Shown: positions 36,510 to 45,210, numbered from the stretch's first letter. The stretch: DNA of 64,000 nt from Acinetobacter haemolyticus (GCF_900406815.1 NZ_OVCN01000013.1:62001-126000), one strand, 5' to 3'. Translations and numbers: made by a program. The notes: generated from the letters alone by a model not told the origin.

Positions 36510-37601
36510 CTAACGATTTGGTAAAACATCTTTCAAGGCTTCGTGCATTTCTAATAAAGCTTTTTCCGTGGTTTCCCAATCAATACAACCATCGGTTACA
36601 GATTTACCGTATTCGAGGTCGCATAAATTTTCAGGGATATCCTGACGACCACCTTTTAAGTGACTTTCAACCATGATACCAACGATTGATTTATTTCCAT
36701 CAAGAATCTGTTCAGTGATGTTTTTCAAAACCAATGGTTGTAGGTATGGGTCTTTGTTTGAGTTGGCATGACTGGTGTCAATCATGATCTTTGTGCTTAC
36801 TTTAGCTTTGGCTAAAGCTGCTTCCGCTTCAGCAACAGAGGTTGCATCATAGTTTGGTTTGCCATTACCACCACGTAAAACTACGTGTGCATAAGGATTA
36901 CCTTTGGTATTGATAATCGCAACTTGACCACTTTCATTTAGACCCAAGAAGCTGTGACCATGTTTTACTGATTGCATTGCATTGGTTGCAACTGTTAAAC
37001 CACCATCCGTACCATTTTTGAAACCTACAGGTGAAGATAAACCTGAAGACATTTCACGGTGTGTTTGGCTTTCTGTAGTACGCGCACCAATTGCCGACCA
37101 AGAAATCAAGTCTTGATAGTATTGCGGTGAGTTAGGATCCAGTGCTTCAGTTGCACAAGGTAAACCTTTTTCATTCAATTCGAGCAGCAATCCACGACCA
37201 ATATGTAAGCCTTTCTCAATATTGAAAGAGTCATTCATATCAGGATCGTTAATTAAACCTTTCCAGCCAACAGTCGTACGTGGTTTCTCAAAATACACGC
37301 GCATGATGATGTAAAGCGTATCTTTTACTTTTTCACTTAATACTTTTAAACGATCCGCATATTCATGAGCAGCTTTAGGATCATGAATCGAACATGGTCC
37401 AATGACGACAAACAGACGTTTGTCATTACCATCTAAAATATTACGAACGGTATTACGTCCTTTGAGTACGGTTTGAGACGCGATTTCTGATAAAGGAAGA
37501 TCACGTTTAAGTTCTGCAGGAGTAATCAAAGTCTGGATACTTTTAATGTTAACGTCGTCGATATCTGGCTGAGAAACTGGATTTGACTGTAGAGTATTCA
37601 T
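36510..37601 (-). CDS. 3-deoxy-7-phosphoheptulonate synthase (DAHP synthase, class I)
   Basis: This enzyme condenses phosphoenolpyruvate and erythrose-4-phosphate in the first step of aromatic amino acid synthesis. With the ATG at 37601 it has 363 residues (a GTG at 37610 would add three). Class I AroFGH-type blocks are FVVIGPCSIHDPKAA, MRVYFEKPRTTVGWKG, GARTTESQTHREM, VLRGGNGKPNYD, MIDTSHANSNKD and IVGIMVESHLKGG. Which amino acid inhibits it (AroF, AroG or AroH type) cannot be judged safely by eye. aroC, a later step, is at 59.6 kb in this window. Confidence 0.94.
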   Translation of the reverse strand: MNTLQSNPVSQPDIDDVNIKSIQTLITPAELKRDLPLSEIASQTVLKGRNTVRNILDGNDKRLFVVIGPCSIHDPKAAHEYADRLKVLSEKVKDTLYIIMRVYFEKPRTTVGWKGLINDPDMNDSFNIEKGLHIGRGLLLELNEKGLPCATEALDPNSPQYYQDLISWSAIGARTTESQTHREMSSGLSSPVGFKNGTDGGLTVATNAMQSVKHGHSFLGLNESGQVAIINTKGNPYAHVVLRGGNGKPNYDATSVAEAEAALAKAKVSTKIMIDTSHANSNKDPYLQPLVLKNITEQILDGNKSIVGIMVESHLKGGRQDIPENLCDLEYGKSVTDGCIDWETTEKALLEMHEALKDVLPNR

Positions 37602-37719
37602 TGCTGTCACAAATTCAATCGAAAGAAGAGGTTAATTTGTCTACGAATATAGCACGAAAAACCGATTGATTAACTAGCGATTCAAACAAATTGTGTATAA
37701 ACAATCGGCTATTTAAGAC

Positions 37720-38607
37720 TTAAACTATTGTCGTAGAATGAGTTGTGTGTTGATTCATGACCACTTGAGCTGTTTCAACAGGCTTAGGTTTTGCTTTTAC
37801 AGGATTCACAATAAAGTTTAAACCGAGAGCAAAGAGCGTTATCCCTAATATTTTTCTGATAAATCTTTCAGGCAATCGAGAGCTAATCAGTGTACCTACA
37901 ACAATGGCAGGAATAGAGCCAACCAATAACCACATTAATAAGCTGAAATCAACATTGCCAGAAGACATATGGCCTAAGCCAGCGACAGCAGTTAATAAGA
38001 CTGCATGCACGACATCCGAGCCGATAATGCGAATCATGGGTAAATTTGGAAACATCAAAACCAATGCCATAATACCGAAAGCACCCGCCCCAACAGATGA
38101 AAGGGTAACCAACACACCTAATACAACGCCCATGATCCAAATATAACGGCGTTTGTGTTGGAGAGCATGTTGTTCACTTTCCATATCGGCTTGTTCACGA
38201 TTTCTAAAACGATCAAAAAACTTTTCAATCTGAGCGCGAAAGATAATTGAAACACCAGTCAAAGTAAGCATCACGCCCAATACCATGGTCAGTACTGATT
38301 TATAGTGGGTAGATTGACTAAGATGGTGCTCAAGTACCCATGTTGTGGCGAAGGAAGCAGGGATGCTACCCAATGCAAGCCATATGACAATCGGCCAGAC
38401 GATATTCAGTTTTTTGGCATGAACCAAAGAACCGCAAAACTTAGAGATCGAGGCATAAAGCAGATCTGTACCAATCGCAATATGAGGTTCAATTTTGAAT
38501 AAGCTAATTAAGATTGGTGTCATCAATGAACCACCGCCAACACCAGTGATTCCTACACAGAAACCAACCAATACGCCAGCTAAAATAAATTCAATGGGAC
38601 CAAACAT
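37720..38607 (-). CDS. TauE/SafE (TSUP) family membrane permease
   Basis: The 295-residue inner-membrane protein has about eight helices in two repeated halves. The glycine-rich segment GFCVGITGVGGGSLMTP near residues 16-32 and LSSVGAGAFGIMAL near 169 are the two family repeats. Members export sulfite, sulfoacetate or related sulfur compounds. No sulfur gene is adjacent, so the substrate is unknown. The C-terminal tail is soluble and Thr-rich. It begins at ATG 38607. Confidence 0.88.
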   Translation of the reverse strand: MFGPIEFILAGVLVGFCVGITGVGGGSLMTPILISLFKIEPHIAIGTDLLYASISKFCGSLVHAKKLNIVWPIVIWLALGSIPASFATTWVLEHHLSQSTHYKSVLTMVLGVMLTLTGVSIIFRAQIEKFFDRFRNREQADMESEQHALQHKRRYIWIMGVVLGVLVTLSSVGAGAFGIMALVLMFPNLPMIRIIGSDVVHAVLLTAVAGLGHMSSGNVDFSLLMWLLVGSIPAIVVGTLISSRLPERFIRKILGITLFALGLNFIVNPVKAKPKPVETAQVVMNQHTTHSTTIV

Positions 38608-38818
38608 TGCTGATATGCCTAATTTATACAGAAAACAGCATATCTTATGCTTCTTTTGTATAAGGCGTTGTGATGAAAAATGATTTACTTATGCAAAAAA
38701 AAGATAAAGAAATTATGTTGAATCAGTTGGAAATGTTATCGATCGTTATTTAATTGCATTGAGCAAATAAGATCATTTATTCTGTCAAAATGCTAGGATG
38801 CAATTTAACAAAGATCTT

Positions 38819-39166
38819 ATGTTTAGAGTTATTCGGATAATTTTCGTCTTTTTAGCGATTTGTTTTACGACACATAGCTATACGAGTACGTTCGAAATTA
38901 ATGAAAAACATAACATGGAAGCAAAGTTTTCCATCCAACATAAAAATGCTCATCATTGTGATATGAGTCAGCATGTTGTTGGTATGTTTGAACAAATTGC
39001 AGAAAAACACTGTAACAAAAGTTTTTGTTGTCTAGTGATAATGTTGGATCTAATGCATTCTTTGTTTGATCAAGTAATGGATTACAACAGTTCTTCTCAT
39101 TTTAATTATTCTGATCTTTTAACAATTGGTATCCATCATGTACCTTACAGGCCTCCAAGTGTCTGA
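38819..39166 (+). CDS. Small exported Cys/His-rich protein of unknown function
   Basis: The protein has a signal peptide (MFRVIRIIFVFLAICFTTHSYTS) and a mature part with the segments NAHHCDMSQH and KHCNKSFCCLVIM, which look like a soft-metal or disulfide site. From the ATG at 38819 it has 115 residues; the ATG at 38798 would add seven but lacks a spaced ribosome site. It ends in HHVPYRPPSV. It shares the short His/Cys style with DUF2946 proteins but is not clearly a member. The CC-motif peptide gene starts 47 bases later on the same strand, and the two probably form one transcript with a terminator at 39403. Confidence 0.65.
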   Translation: MFRVIRIIFVFLAICFTTHSYTSTFEINEKHNMEAKFSIQHKNAHHCDMSQHVVGMFEQIAEKHCNKSFCCLVIMLDLMHSLFDQVMDYNSSSHFNYSDLLTIGIHHVPYRPPSV

Positions 39167-39213
39167 TAATAAATCACAAACTAAAATTAACTTTATTATA
39201 GATAGGTATCATT

Positions 39214-39390
39214 ATGTTAAATCTAAAAAAATTCACGCTAGCAGCAGTATTCTTTATCGTAACAGCTCCAACATTTGCAGCGTCTGATTGCTGCAAAGAA
39301 ATGGTAAATAAAAAGGATTGCTGTGAAAAAATGAAGTGTTGCAAAGAAAAAGTGGACACAGTTGAAGAGCATAAAAACCACAATCATTAA
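39214..39390 (+). CDS. 58-residue exported CC-motif peptide
   Basis: This gene is short enough to be missed by ordinary ORF calling. It starts at ATG 39214 and encodes a signal peptide (MLNLKKFTLAAVFFIVTAPT, cleaved near FAA, residue 22-23) and a mature peptide of about 36 residues. That peptide holds three vicinal cysteine pairs at 26-27, 36-37 and 42-43 (SDCCKEM, KDCCEKM, KCCKEK) and a His-rich end (EEHKNHNHH-like, actual EEHKNHNH). Six cysteines and three or more histidines in 36 residues suggest periplasmic binding of copper, silver or another soft metal. It follows the exported Cys/His protein and precedes a strong terminator. Confidence 0.8.
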   Translation: MLNLKKFTLAAVFFIVTAPTFAASDCCKEMVNKKDCCEKMKCCKEKVDTVEEHKNHNH

Positions 39391-39402
39391 TTCATTTGAG
39401 TT

Positions 39403-39438
39403 AAAAGATATTCATTCTTGATGGAGTGAATATCTTTT
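39403..39438. terminator. Bidirectional terminator between the CC peptide and the PepSY operon
   Basis: AAAAGATATTCA pairs with TGAATATCTTTT, and further pairs extend the stem toward a short loop. It lies 12 bases after the CC-peptide stop and just past the end of the minus-strand operon at 39440. Confidence 0.88.
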
Positions 39439-39439
39439 C

Positions 39440-39727
39440 CTATGAGCTTTCTCTTTTCTTATTTTGTTTTAGTGGGTTAACCCATAAGATCAAAAAGAAT
39501 GTAATGGGAGTTGCAAAAATCCACCAACTAATAAAGCCAATAGAGCGACCATATTCCCAACATAATAAAGCGCCCGCGATCAAAAAAACACAAAAAGCAG
39601 CAAGTCTCAAGATGAATCTAAATGAGTTGATTTGATGTCGATAAGGGGATTTACTGAGACGTTTATCGCTACATTCATATAAGATAAACATACCGATCAA
39701 GACAAGAAATAAACTCGTAACAATCAT
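39440..39727 (-). CDS. DUF3325-like small membrane protein
   Basis: The 95-residue protein has three hydrophobic helices and a Lys/Arg-rich end. It is the last gene of a three-gene operon and its start overlaps the PepSY gene stop (ATGA). DUF3325, PepSY and DUF3649 proteins often occur together next to TonB receptor or iron reductase genes in gammaproteobacteria. Its single function is not known; membrane assembly or electron transfer with the PepSY protein is likely. Confidence 0.75.
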   Translation of the reverse strand: MIVTSLFLVLIGMFILYECSDKRLSKSPYRHQINSFRFILRLAAFCVFLIAGALLCWEYGRSIGFISWWIFATPITFFLILWVNPLKQNKKRESS

Positions 39728-41280
39728 GCTGTTACCTCTGATTTAGCTAATTTTGTTTTGATCTTTTGTGTGGCTTTCATTTGAATAGGTTGGATATTGC
39801 GATATATAAATAAGGCAAACAATGCACAAAAAATGAAAAACAGATCTATGCGTAAGAATAGCCAATAACTATTAAAATCAGAAATCAGTTGATTTTGAAT
39901 AAGATAAATAAAGTCGTAAATTGGCAAGCTGATCGCCAGCAGACCAAAAATAGTGATTTGAGATTTCCATAAATAATTTTTCTTTGTGAATAAAGCCACG
40001 ATAAAGCTGAAGAACCAAACACTAAAAAAAGCATAGATTTCATAATTTGGCGTATTTTCTGAGATATGTACAAAACGATTTACAAATAAATAGCTCAGCA
40101 TAGCCATAGGTAGACCGATAAAAGTTGCAATATTCAAGCGATCAACCAAGTAATGGCCAAAATGAAATTGGTTAGACTTGTTTTGAATCTGACGTTTAAG
40201 GCTCCACAACAGTAAACCTGAAGCAATCATTAAACAGCCTAAGATTCCTGAAAGGAAAAAAGCGAGTCTAAGTACTGGTTGAGCGAAAGTCGCCATATGC
40301 AGGCTATAAACACCAAAATTCAAAGTTGCAACAGGGCTGTTATTACGTGTATTAGCCAGAATTTTACCCGTATGATTAAAACTGATTTGGGCCTGATCAA
40401 GCGTAATCGAGCGATCTTCAAGTTGTTTAAAGGTAATGATTGCTTGATCCGTATTTGGATTTTTTGCCTCAATGGTCGATAAAGCTTGATCTCCCCATTG
40501 CTGACGGACTTGTTTTAATAATTCAGCTACAGGCACAGCTTCTAATGGCTGAGGTGCTGCATTGGATTGCTGTGTTTCGGTAATGGTTCGAATTTCAGTA
40601 AAATATTGATAAGGATTATCTGGATAAAGTTTTTTCATTCCAGCCGGCAAATATAAATAAAAGAAAATTGCCAAACCCGTAAAAGTAATAGTGAGGAAAA
40701 AGGGTAGCGCTAAAACTGAAGATACATTGTGAAAATCAAGCCATGAACGCTGTGATTTGAAGGTTCTTAAAGTGAAAAAATCAGTAATTATTTTTTTGTG
40801 GGTAATGATTCCAGATATTAAAACAATCAGCATTACAAATGCTGCTAAGCTCGCAATCAGTCGCCCAATCAAAATAGGCATTCCATATAATTGATAGTGG
40901 AAACGATAGAAAAATTCTCCACCTTGAGTCGCTGAAAGTTGTAATTCCTGTCCTGTATTTGCATCTAAAGTACGATTTTCATAACCACCGTCGGCTTTTT
41001 CCCAGTAAATTTTATTCACTGGCTGTTCATCATTCGCCACGCTCAAAAACCATGATTTAGCATCGGAAGCATTTTTTTCTAAATACTGAGTTGCTGTTTG
41101 TATAGCCGTATCTTGGTTGATTCGATATTCAGCCAGTTGCGGCTGCATCCATAGATTTATATGGTGGCGATAATAGGAACTCGATCCCATTAAAAAAATG
41201 GTAAATAATAACCATCCAAAAATTAATCCTGTCCAGGCATGCAACCATGCCATTGATTGGCGAACACCTTTATTTTGCAT
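39724..41280 (-). CDS. PepSY-associated membrane protein, probable metal (siderophore) reductase
   Basis: The 518-residue inner-membrane protein belongs to the PepSY_TM family. The N-terminal helix region MAWLHAWTGLIFGWLLFTIF is typical, followed by a periplasmic PepSY domain, further helices near 140-160, 190-215 and 340-360, and four helices in the C-terminal part. Relatives include FpvG of P. aeruginosa, which reduces iron from pyoverdine in the periplasm. Histidines in helices could bind heme. The gene begins at the stop of the DUF3649 gene (TAATG), so all three are one unit. Whether it serves iron or copper is not settled. Confidence 0.85.
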   Translation of the reverse strand: MQNKGVRQSMAWLHAWTGLIFGWLLFTIFLMGSSSYYRHHINLWMQPQLAEYRINQDTAIQTATQYLEKNASDAKSWFLSVANDEQPVNKIYWEKADGGYENRTLDANTGQELQLSATQGGEFFYRFHYQLYGMPILIGRLIASLAAFVMLIVLISGIITHKKIITDFFTLRTFKSQRSWLDFHNVSSVLALPFFLTITFTGLAIFFYLYLPAGMKKLYPDNPYQYFTEIRTITETQQSNAAPQPLEAVPVAELLKQVRQQWGDQALSTIEAKNPNTDQAIITFKQLEDRSITLDQAQISFNHTGKILANTRNNSPVATLNFGVYSLHMATFAQPVLRLAFFLSGILGCLMIASGLLLWSLKRQIQNKSNQFHFGHYLVDRLNIATFIGLPMAMLSYLFVNRFVHISENTPNYEIYAFFSVWFFSFIVALFTKKNYLWKSQITIFGLLAISLPIYDFIYLIQNQLISDFNSYWLFLRIDLFFIFCALFALFIYRNIQPIQMKATQKIKTKLAKSEVTA

Positions 41281-41573
41281 TAATTTAAACCTACTGATAA
41301 GCCAAATAATAAGCCCAATAACATTGTGCTGATCAAAGTAAGCTTAATTAAAGAGTTGGCACAAAAGCTGAGAATCACGAAACAAACATAAAATAGGATA
41401 GAAATAAATGCCGCCAGAAAAATGGCTTCTGCTTTTGCAAATAATGATGTGAATAATGCTGTAAGGCTCAAGCTCAGGTACAACATACAAAAATAACCCA
41501 ACACAAATATCAAAACGAAACGATAAAAAATACGCATTCGGTAAGCAAATGAAGGGGATGCTGACTTGGCCAT
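41280..41573 (-). CDS. DUF3649-like small membrane protein
   Basis: From the ATG at 41573 it has 97 residues with three hydrophobic helices. A GTG at 41612 in the same frame is less likely because it would place coding sequence over an inverted repeat that looks like an operator. The gene is first in the DUF3649-PepSY-DUF3325 operon and overlaps the PepSY start by one base. Confidence 0.75.
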   Translation of the reverse strand: MAKSASPSFAYRMRIFYRFVLIFVLGYFCMLYLSLSLTALFTSLFAKAEAIFLAAFISILFYVCFVILSFCANSLIKLTLISTMLLGLLFGLSVGLN

Positions 41574-41604
41574 AAGTGTACTTGTAAGGATAAAGGAGAG
41601 ATAA

Positions 41605-41628
41605 AGAATCACATATGGAAATGATTCT
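41605..41628. promoter_or_regulatory. Inverted repeat upstream of the PepSY operon
   Basis: AGAATCA and TGATTCT form a 7-bp dyad with a 10-base spacer, 32 bases before the operon start. It could be a regulator site for the operon. It does not match the Fur 9-1-9 form seen at 12077. Confidence 0.5.
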
Positions 41629-41821
41629 TGTTTATATTAATGTTTCATGTATCGGCACGCAATCCAAGATTCATCGTAATTCTAGATAGTTTTTTATTTT
41701 TATAATGATTTATTAGATTGATTTGATTTTCACCAATTGTGAACAAATTACAGTATTTACGCTGATGTGATGTAAAATCATTCTGTTAGAATCTTTTAAA
41801 CTTTTAAATAGGGCGCTGGTC

Positions 41822-43006
41822 TTGTTAAAACAAAAACTAAAAATTGGCATCGTTGTCGGAGAAGTTTCAGGAGATACGCTAGGCGTAAAACTCATGCGCA
41901 GTTTTCGTGAACATGGAATTGATGCTGAATTTGAGGGGATTGGCGGTCCACAAATGATCGCGGAGGGTTTCCATAGTTATTATCCTATGGAAATTTTATC
42001 TGTTATGGGGATTGTTGAGGTTTTAAAAGATCTAAAAAAACTGTTTGCAGTACGCGATGGTCTGGTTGAACGTTGGACGGAGCATCCGGTTGATGTTTTT
42101 ATTGGTATTGATGCACCTGATTTTAATTTGCGTTTATCCAAAACGATCAAAGAAAAGAATTTACCGATCAAAACAGTACAATACGTAAGCCCATCAGTAT
42201 GGGCATGGCGTCAGGGTCGTGTTCATGGGATTAAACGTAGTATTGACCTCGTATTGTGTTTATTTCCGTTTGAAAAAACATTTTATGAAAATTATGACGT
42301 TGCTGCGGCTTTTGTTGGTCATCCACTTGCTAAACAACTGCCATTAAAAAACCCCATCATTGAGGCAAAGCATCAGCTCGGCTTATCTGCGGATAAAATA
42401 CATATTGCCTTATTGCCCGGCAGTCGTCGTGGTGAAGTTGAACGTTTACTTCCTTTACTCATTGGCGCTGCTGAGATTCTACATCGTAAATACCCAGACT
42501 TAGAATTTTTGATCCCAGCAATTAATGAGGCGCGCAAGCATCAAATTGAGCAGGGCATTTTAAATCTAGATATCACACTCAAGTCGAAAATCCATATTTT
42601 GGACAATATTGATTCTGAATCAAAAATTGGTCGCATGGTGATGAGTGCCAGTGATATTGTGGCACTTGCATCGGGTACAGCAACACTTGAAGCAATGTTA
42701 TTACATCGCCCGATGGTGACTTTTTATAAGTTAAATTGGCTAACTTATCTTATTGCAAAATTCTTGGTCAAAATTCCATATTATTCATTACCTAATATTA
42801 TTGCAGGTAAGAAAGTGATAGAGGAACTTATTCAAGCCGATGCCACGCCACAAAATTTGGCTACAGAAATTGAAAGATTAATGGATCATGAAACGGCTCA
42901 TATTCAAATGATGCAGCATTTGAGTATGCATAAACGTTTGATCTCTGGTGATACCGAAGACCCAGTTCAAGCGATTTTGCAATGTTTGAAAACAGAACCG
43001 ATCTAA
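41822..43006 (+). CDS. lpxB: Lipid-A-disaccharide synthase
   Basis: LpxB joins 2,3-diacyl-glucosamine-1-phosphate and its UDP form to make the lipid A disaccharide, at the inner face of the inner membrane. The protein has 394 residues from a TTG start with TAGGG about nine bases upstream. Family blocks are GIVVGEVSGDTLG near 9-21, EFEGIGGPQM, YVSPSVWAWRQGR, LLPGSRRGEVERLLP near 197-211, and the late SGTATLEAML. It stands alone about 40 kb from lpxA, in contrast to the E. coli arrangement. A terminator follows. Confidence 0.95.
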   Translation: MLKQKLKIGIVVGEVSGDTLGVKLMRSFREHGIDAEFEGIGGPQMIAEGFHSYYPMEILSVMGIVEVLKDLKKLFAVRDGLVERWTEHPVDVFIGIDAPDFNLRLSKTIKEKNLPIKTVQYVSPSVWAWRQGRVHGIKRSIDLVLCLFPFEKTFYENYDVAAAFVGHPLAKQLPLKNPIIEAKHQLGLSADKIHIALLPGSRRGEVERLLPLLIGAAEILHRKYPDLEFLIPAINEARKHQIEQGILNLDITLKSKIHILDNIDSESKIGRMVMSASDIVALASGTATLEAMLLHRPMVTFYKLNWLTYLIAKFLVKIPYYSLPNIIAGKKVIEELIQADATPQNLATEIERLMDHETAHIQMMQHLSMHKRLISGDTEDPVQAILQCLKTEPI

Positions 43007-43033
43007 AAAAGGTGGCTTAAACGCCACCTTTTT
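43005..43033. terminator. Bidirectional terminator after lpxB
   Basis: GGTGGC and GCCACC are flanked by A and T runs. It ends lpxB and the convergent DUF2797 gene that stops at 43035. Confidence 0.93.
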
Positions 43034-43034
43034 C

Positions 43035-43904
43035 TTATGCACGTAGAATCAACTCATAACCTGTGTATTTACGAATATTGATTACACCAATGTCCAATAA
43101 TAGATATTGACCTTTAATACCCTGTAATACACCACGAATTTTTGGGGTTTTATCTAAGTTCAATGATTTAATTTTTTCAGGATAATGCTCAACGGGATAA
43201 ATGAACTCATGCGGCAATTCGTTGTCTAAGAGTTCTAAGCCTTCATCAAACTCAAGGTTTTGACTGAATTCTTCACGAATACTTTGAATTTTTGGAGCAA
43301 ATTCTTCAATAATCTGATCACGTTGCTCAATTAAATTCAATGGTTCAGCTTCACCTTTAAGCAGTTTACGCCAGTCAGTTTTATCTGCAATTTGTGTCCC
43401 GAACATGGTTTCCAAATGTCCAGATAAGCGACGTGAACCCACTTTTAGAATAGGAAGCGCCTGAGTAGCACCTTGATCTAACCAACGTGTTGGCATATTC
43501 ACGATTCGTGTAATCCCAATTTTGAGCGCACTCGAATTTGCTAAATACACAATATGAGGTTGGAAACAGACCTGATGTGCGAAGTCATCTTCACGGCAAG
43601 TACCGAGATGATAATGACAGGTTTCAGGCTTCATAATACATAAGTCACATTCAGCTTTGGTCTTAAAGCATTTAAAACAATGTCCTTGCGAATATGACTT
43701 TGGTGTTTTTGCACCGCAAGAAGTACAAAAAATATTACCTGTCCATTCAATCTCTAATTCTTGTCCCAGATTAAACGGTAGGTCAGTTTCTGAACGATCT
43801 AATATAAATTTATATTCAACATTTGCCTTGCGCGTTGATTGATCAGTTACACTATGCGCTGTGAGTGCTGCATGCATTTTATGACAAATGCCTTGTAGTT
43901 CCAT
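43035..43904 (-). CDS. DUF2797 domain protein
   Basis: The chosen ATG at 43904 has GATGAGAG seven bases upstream and gives 289 residues; a TTG at 43931 is the longer option. Cysteine pairs in FCTSCGAK, GHCFKCF and CDLCIMKPETCHYH are likely zinc knuckles (residues about 60-105). The next segment, IVYLANSSALKIGITR with PTRWLDQGA, resembles a GIY-YIG-like core, as known for DUF2797. A nucleic acid role is plausible but unproven. It is divergent from a DUF6231-like gene 38 bases away. Confidence 0.85.
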   Translation of the reverse strand: MELQGICHKMHAALTAHSVTDQSTRKANVEYKFILDRSETDLPFNLGQELEIEWTGNIFCTSCGAKTPKSYSQGHCFKCFKTKAECDLCIMKPETCHYHLGTCREDDFAHQVCFQPHIVYLANSSALKIGITRIVNMPTRWLDQGATQALPILKVGSRRLSGHLETMFGTQIADKTDWRKLLKGEAEPLNLIEQRDQIIEEFAPKIQSIREEFSQNLEFDEGLELLDNELPHEFIYPVEHYPEKIKSLNLDKTPKIRGVLQGIKGQYLLLDIGVINIRKYTGYELILRA

Positions 43905-43942
43905 GAATAAACTCTCATCTTTCTCAATCAAGGGTTGCAGTT

Positions 43943-44404
43943 ATGGCTGAACAAAATGTCATCACTTCTATGCTAGACGATTTATCTCAGGAACAGCCCA
44001 TACATACTGCACTTTGTATCGGTCAACAGATTGACCAAAATGCTTCAATTCAATGGCATCATTTTAACGTAACTGACTTTTTAAATCTGCCTTTTACACA
44101 GCGTTATGATTTAGGTTTTGTATTATTTGACACTGAAGAAATGCAAAACATCACTGAAACTCAGAAAGCACAGTTATTGGTAAAATTACGTGACCTTATG
44201 GCAAAACGGATTGTGGTCGTAAGTAAAATTGGTGACGAAAAGCTATTACGCTCACTCGGTTTTACTCAGCTGATCGATAAAACCACGCATGATAGTGACT
44301 TTGCTTTGTGGCAGTTTAATATTTTAACCTATAAGCATGTCCCGGATTGGTTTAACTCCAAGTTTTGGGCAAACCCAGAAAACTGGAATAAATTCCGCTG
44401 GTAA
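43943..44404 (+). CDS. DUF6231-like conserved hypothetical protein
   Basis: The 153-residue soluble protein has a Rossmann-like alternation: ALCIGQQI, YDLGFVLFDTEEM, KRIVVVSKIGDEKLLRSLGF and a Trp-rich end (VPDWFNSKFWANPENW). It looks like a degenerate methyltransferase-like fold without the glycine-rich SAM loop. Divergent from the DUF2797 gene, as often seen in Acinetobacter and Pseudomonas relatives. Function unknown. Confidence 0.75.
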   Translation: MAEQNVITSMLDDLSQEQPIHTALCIGQQIDQNASIQWHHFNVTDFLNLPFTQRYDLGFVLFDTEEMQNITETQKAQLLVKLRDLMAKRIVVVSKIGDEKLLRSLGFTQLIDKTTHDSDFALWQFNILTYKHVPDWFNSKFWANPENWNKFRW

Positions 44405-44548
44405 GTCATAAAGTGTTAAGCTATTTGGTCACTATCACCTAGTTAAGTGGGCGTCCAAGTTCTTGCAAAATTTAACAATTCAATTTTGTTCTATGCTTTC
44501 AAAGCAGCGTATGCTTTTTGGATAAATATTCCAAAGGAACAATGCATC

Positions 44549-45148
44549 ATGACAAATTTAACCAATATCGTTGAGATGTTAGCAAAACAAGCTTTAGGTG
44601 GTCAGCAACAATCGAGTGGTGGGCTCGGTGGTATTCTTGGTTCTGTATTAGGACAAATGGGTGGACAACAGAGCAACTCCAATCAACAAGGCGGTTTAGG
44701 TGGAATACTAGGTTCTGTGCTAGGTCAGTTGAATGGTGGTCATCAACAAAGTAGTGCCAAAGGTGGAAATTCAGCTCAAACTTTACTCATAGCCGTTTTA
44801 CCACTCATTTTGGCTTGGATTCAAAAACAAGGCGGTTTGCAAGGTGCGCTGGATAAATTAAAAAATGCAGGTTTGGCTAACCAAGTACAAAGCTGGGTTG
44901 ATCCCCAACAACAAAATGCACAGGACATTCCAACGCAAAACATTCAAAATTTATTTGACGATCAAGAGGTAGAGCAGGTTGCAGAGCAGACTCAAGCACC
45001 TAAACAAGCGATTTATGGTGCGATCGCTTCGGTTTTACCACAAGTGATTGATTCTTTAACGCCACAAGGGAGCAATACTAATCCTCAAGAAGCAAATAAT
45101 GACATTCAAAATGTTTTAAATTTGGTGAGTGGGTTTTTGAAGAAGTAA
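44549..45148 (+). CDS. YidB/DUF937-like protein with tandem Gly-rich repeats
   Basis: The start ATG 44549 follows AAAGGA with about ten bases between; the open frame reaches back to 44447 without support. The 199-residue product starts MTNLTNIVEMLAKQAL and carries two near-identical units, GGLGGILGSVLGQMGG and GGLGGILGSVLGQLNG, at about residues 24-40 and 46-62. A hydrophobic segment (LLIAVLPLILAWIQ) follows, then a Gln-rich linker and a C-terminal helical repeat. This matches YidB-like DUF937 proteins, whose role is unknown. Confidence 0.8.
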   Translation: MTNLTNIVEMLAKQALGGQQQSSGGLGGILGSVLGQMGGQQSNSNQQGGLGGILGSVLGQLNGGHQQSSAKGGNSAQTLLIAVLPLILAWIQKQGGLQGALDKLKNAGLANQVQSWVDPQQQNAQDIPTQNIQNLFDDQEVEQVAEQTQAPKQAIYGAIASVLPQVIDSLTPQGSNTNPQEANNDIQNVLNLVSGFLKK

Positions 45149-45161
45149 GATGATAAAAAAC

Positions 45162-45186
45162 AAAAAAGGGCATAAAGCCCTTTTTT
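45162..45186. terminator. Bidirectional terminator between the YidB-like gene and the porin gene
   Basis: AAAAAAGGGC and GCCCTTTTTT with a five-base ATAAA-type loop; the T-run is present on both strands. Confidence 0.93.
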
Positions 45187-45210
45187 ATTCACTAGAAGAT
45201 AATCTTCAAA

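Noticed and set aside
37662-37708. Terminator between TauE/SafE and DAHP synthase genes (CCGATTG...CAATCGG)
   Set aside because: The loop is 33 bases and there is no T-tract, so it is more likely chance pairing.
44447-44548. Extended start of the YidB-like protein
   Set aside because: The extension looks like untranslated leader; the ATG at 44549 has a ribosome site and the family-typical N-terminus.
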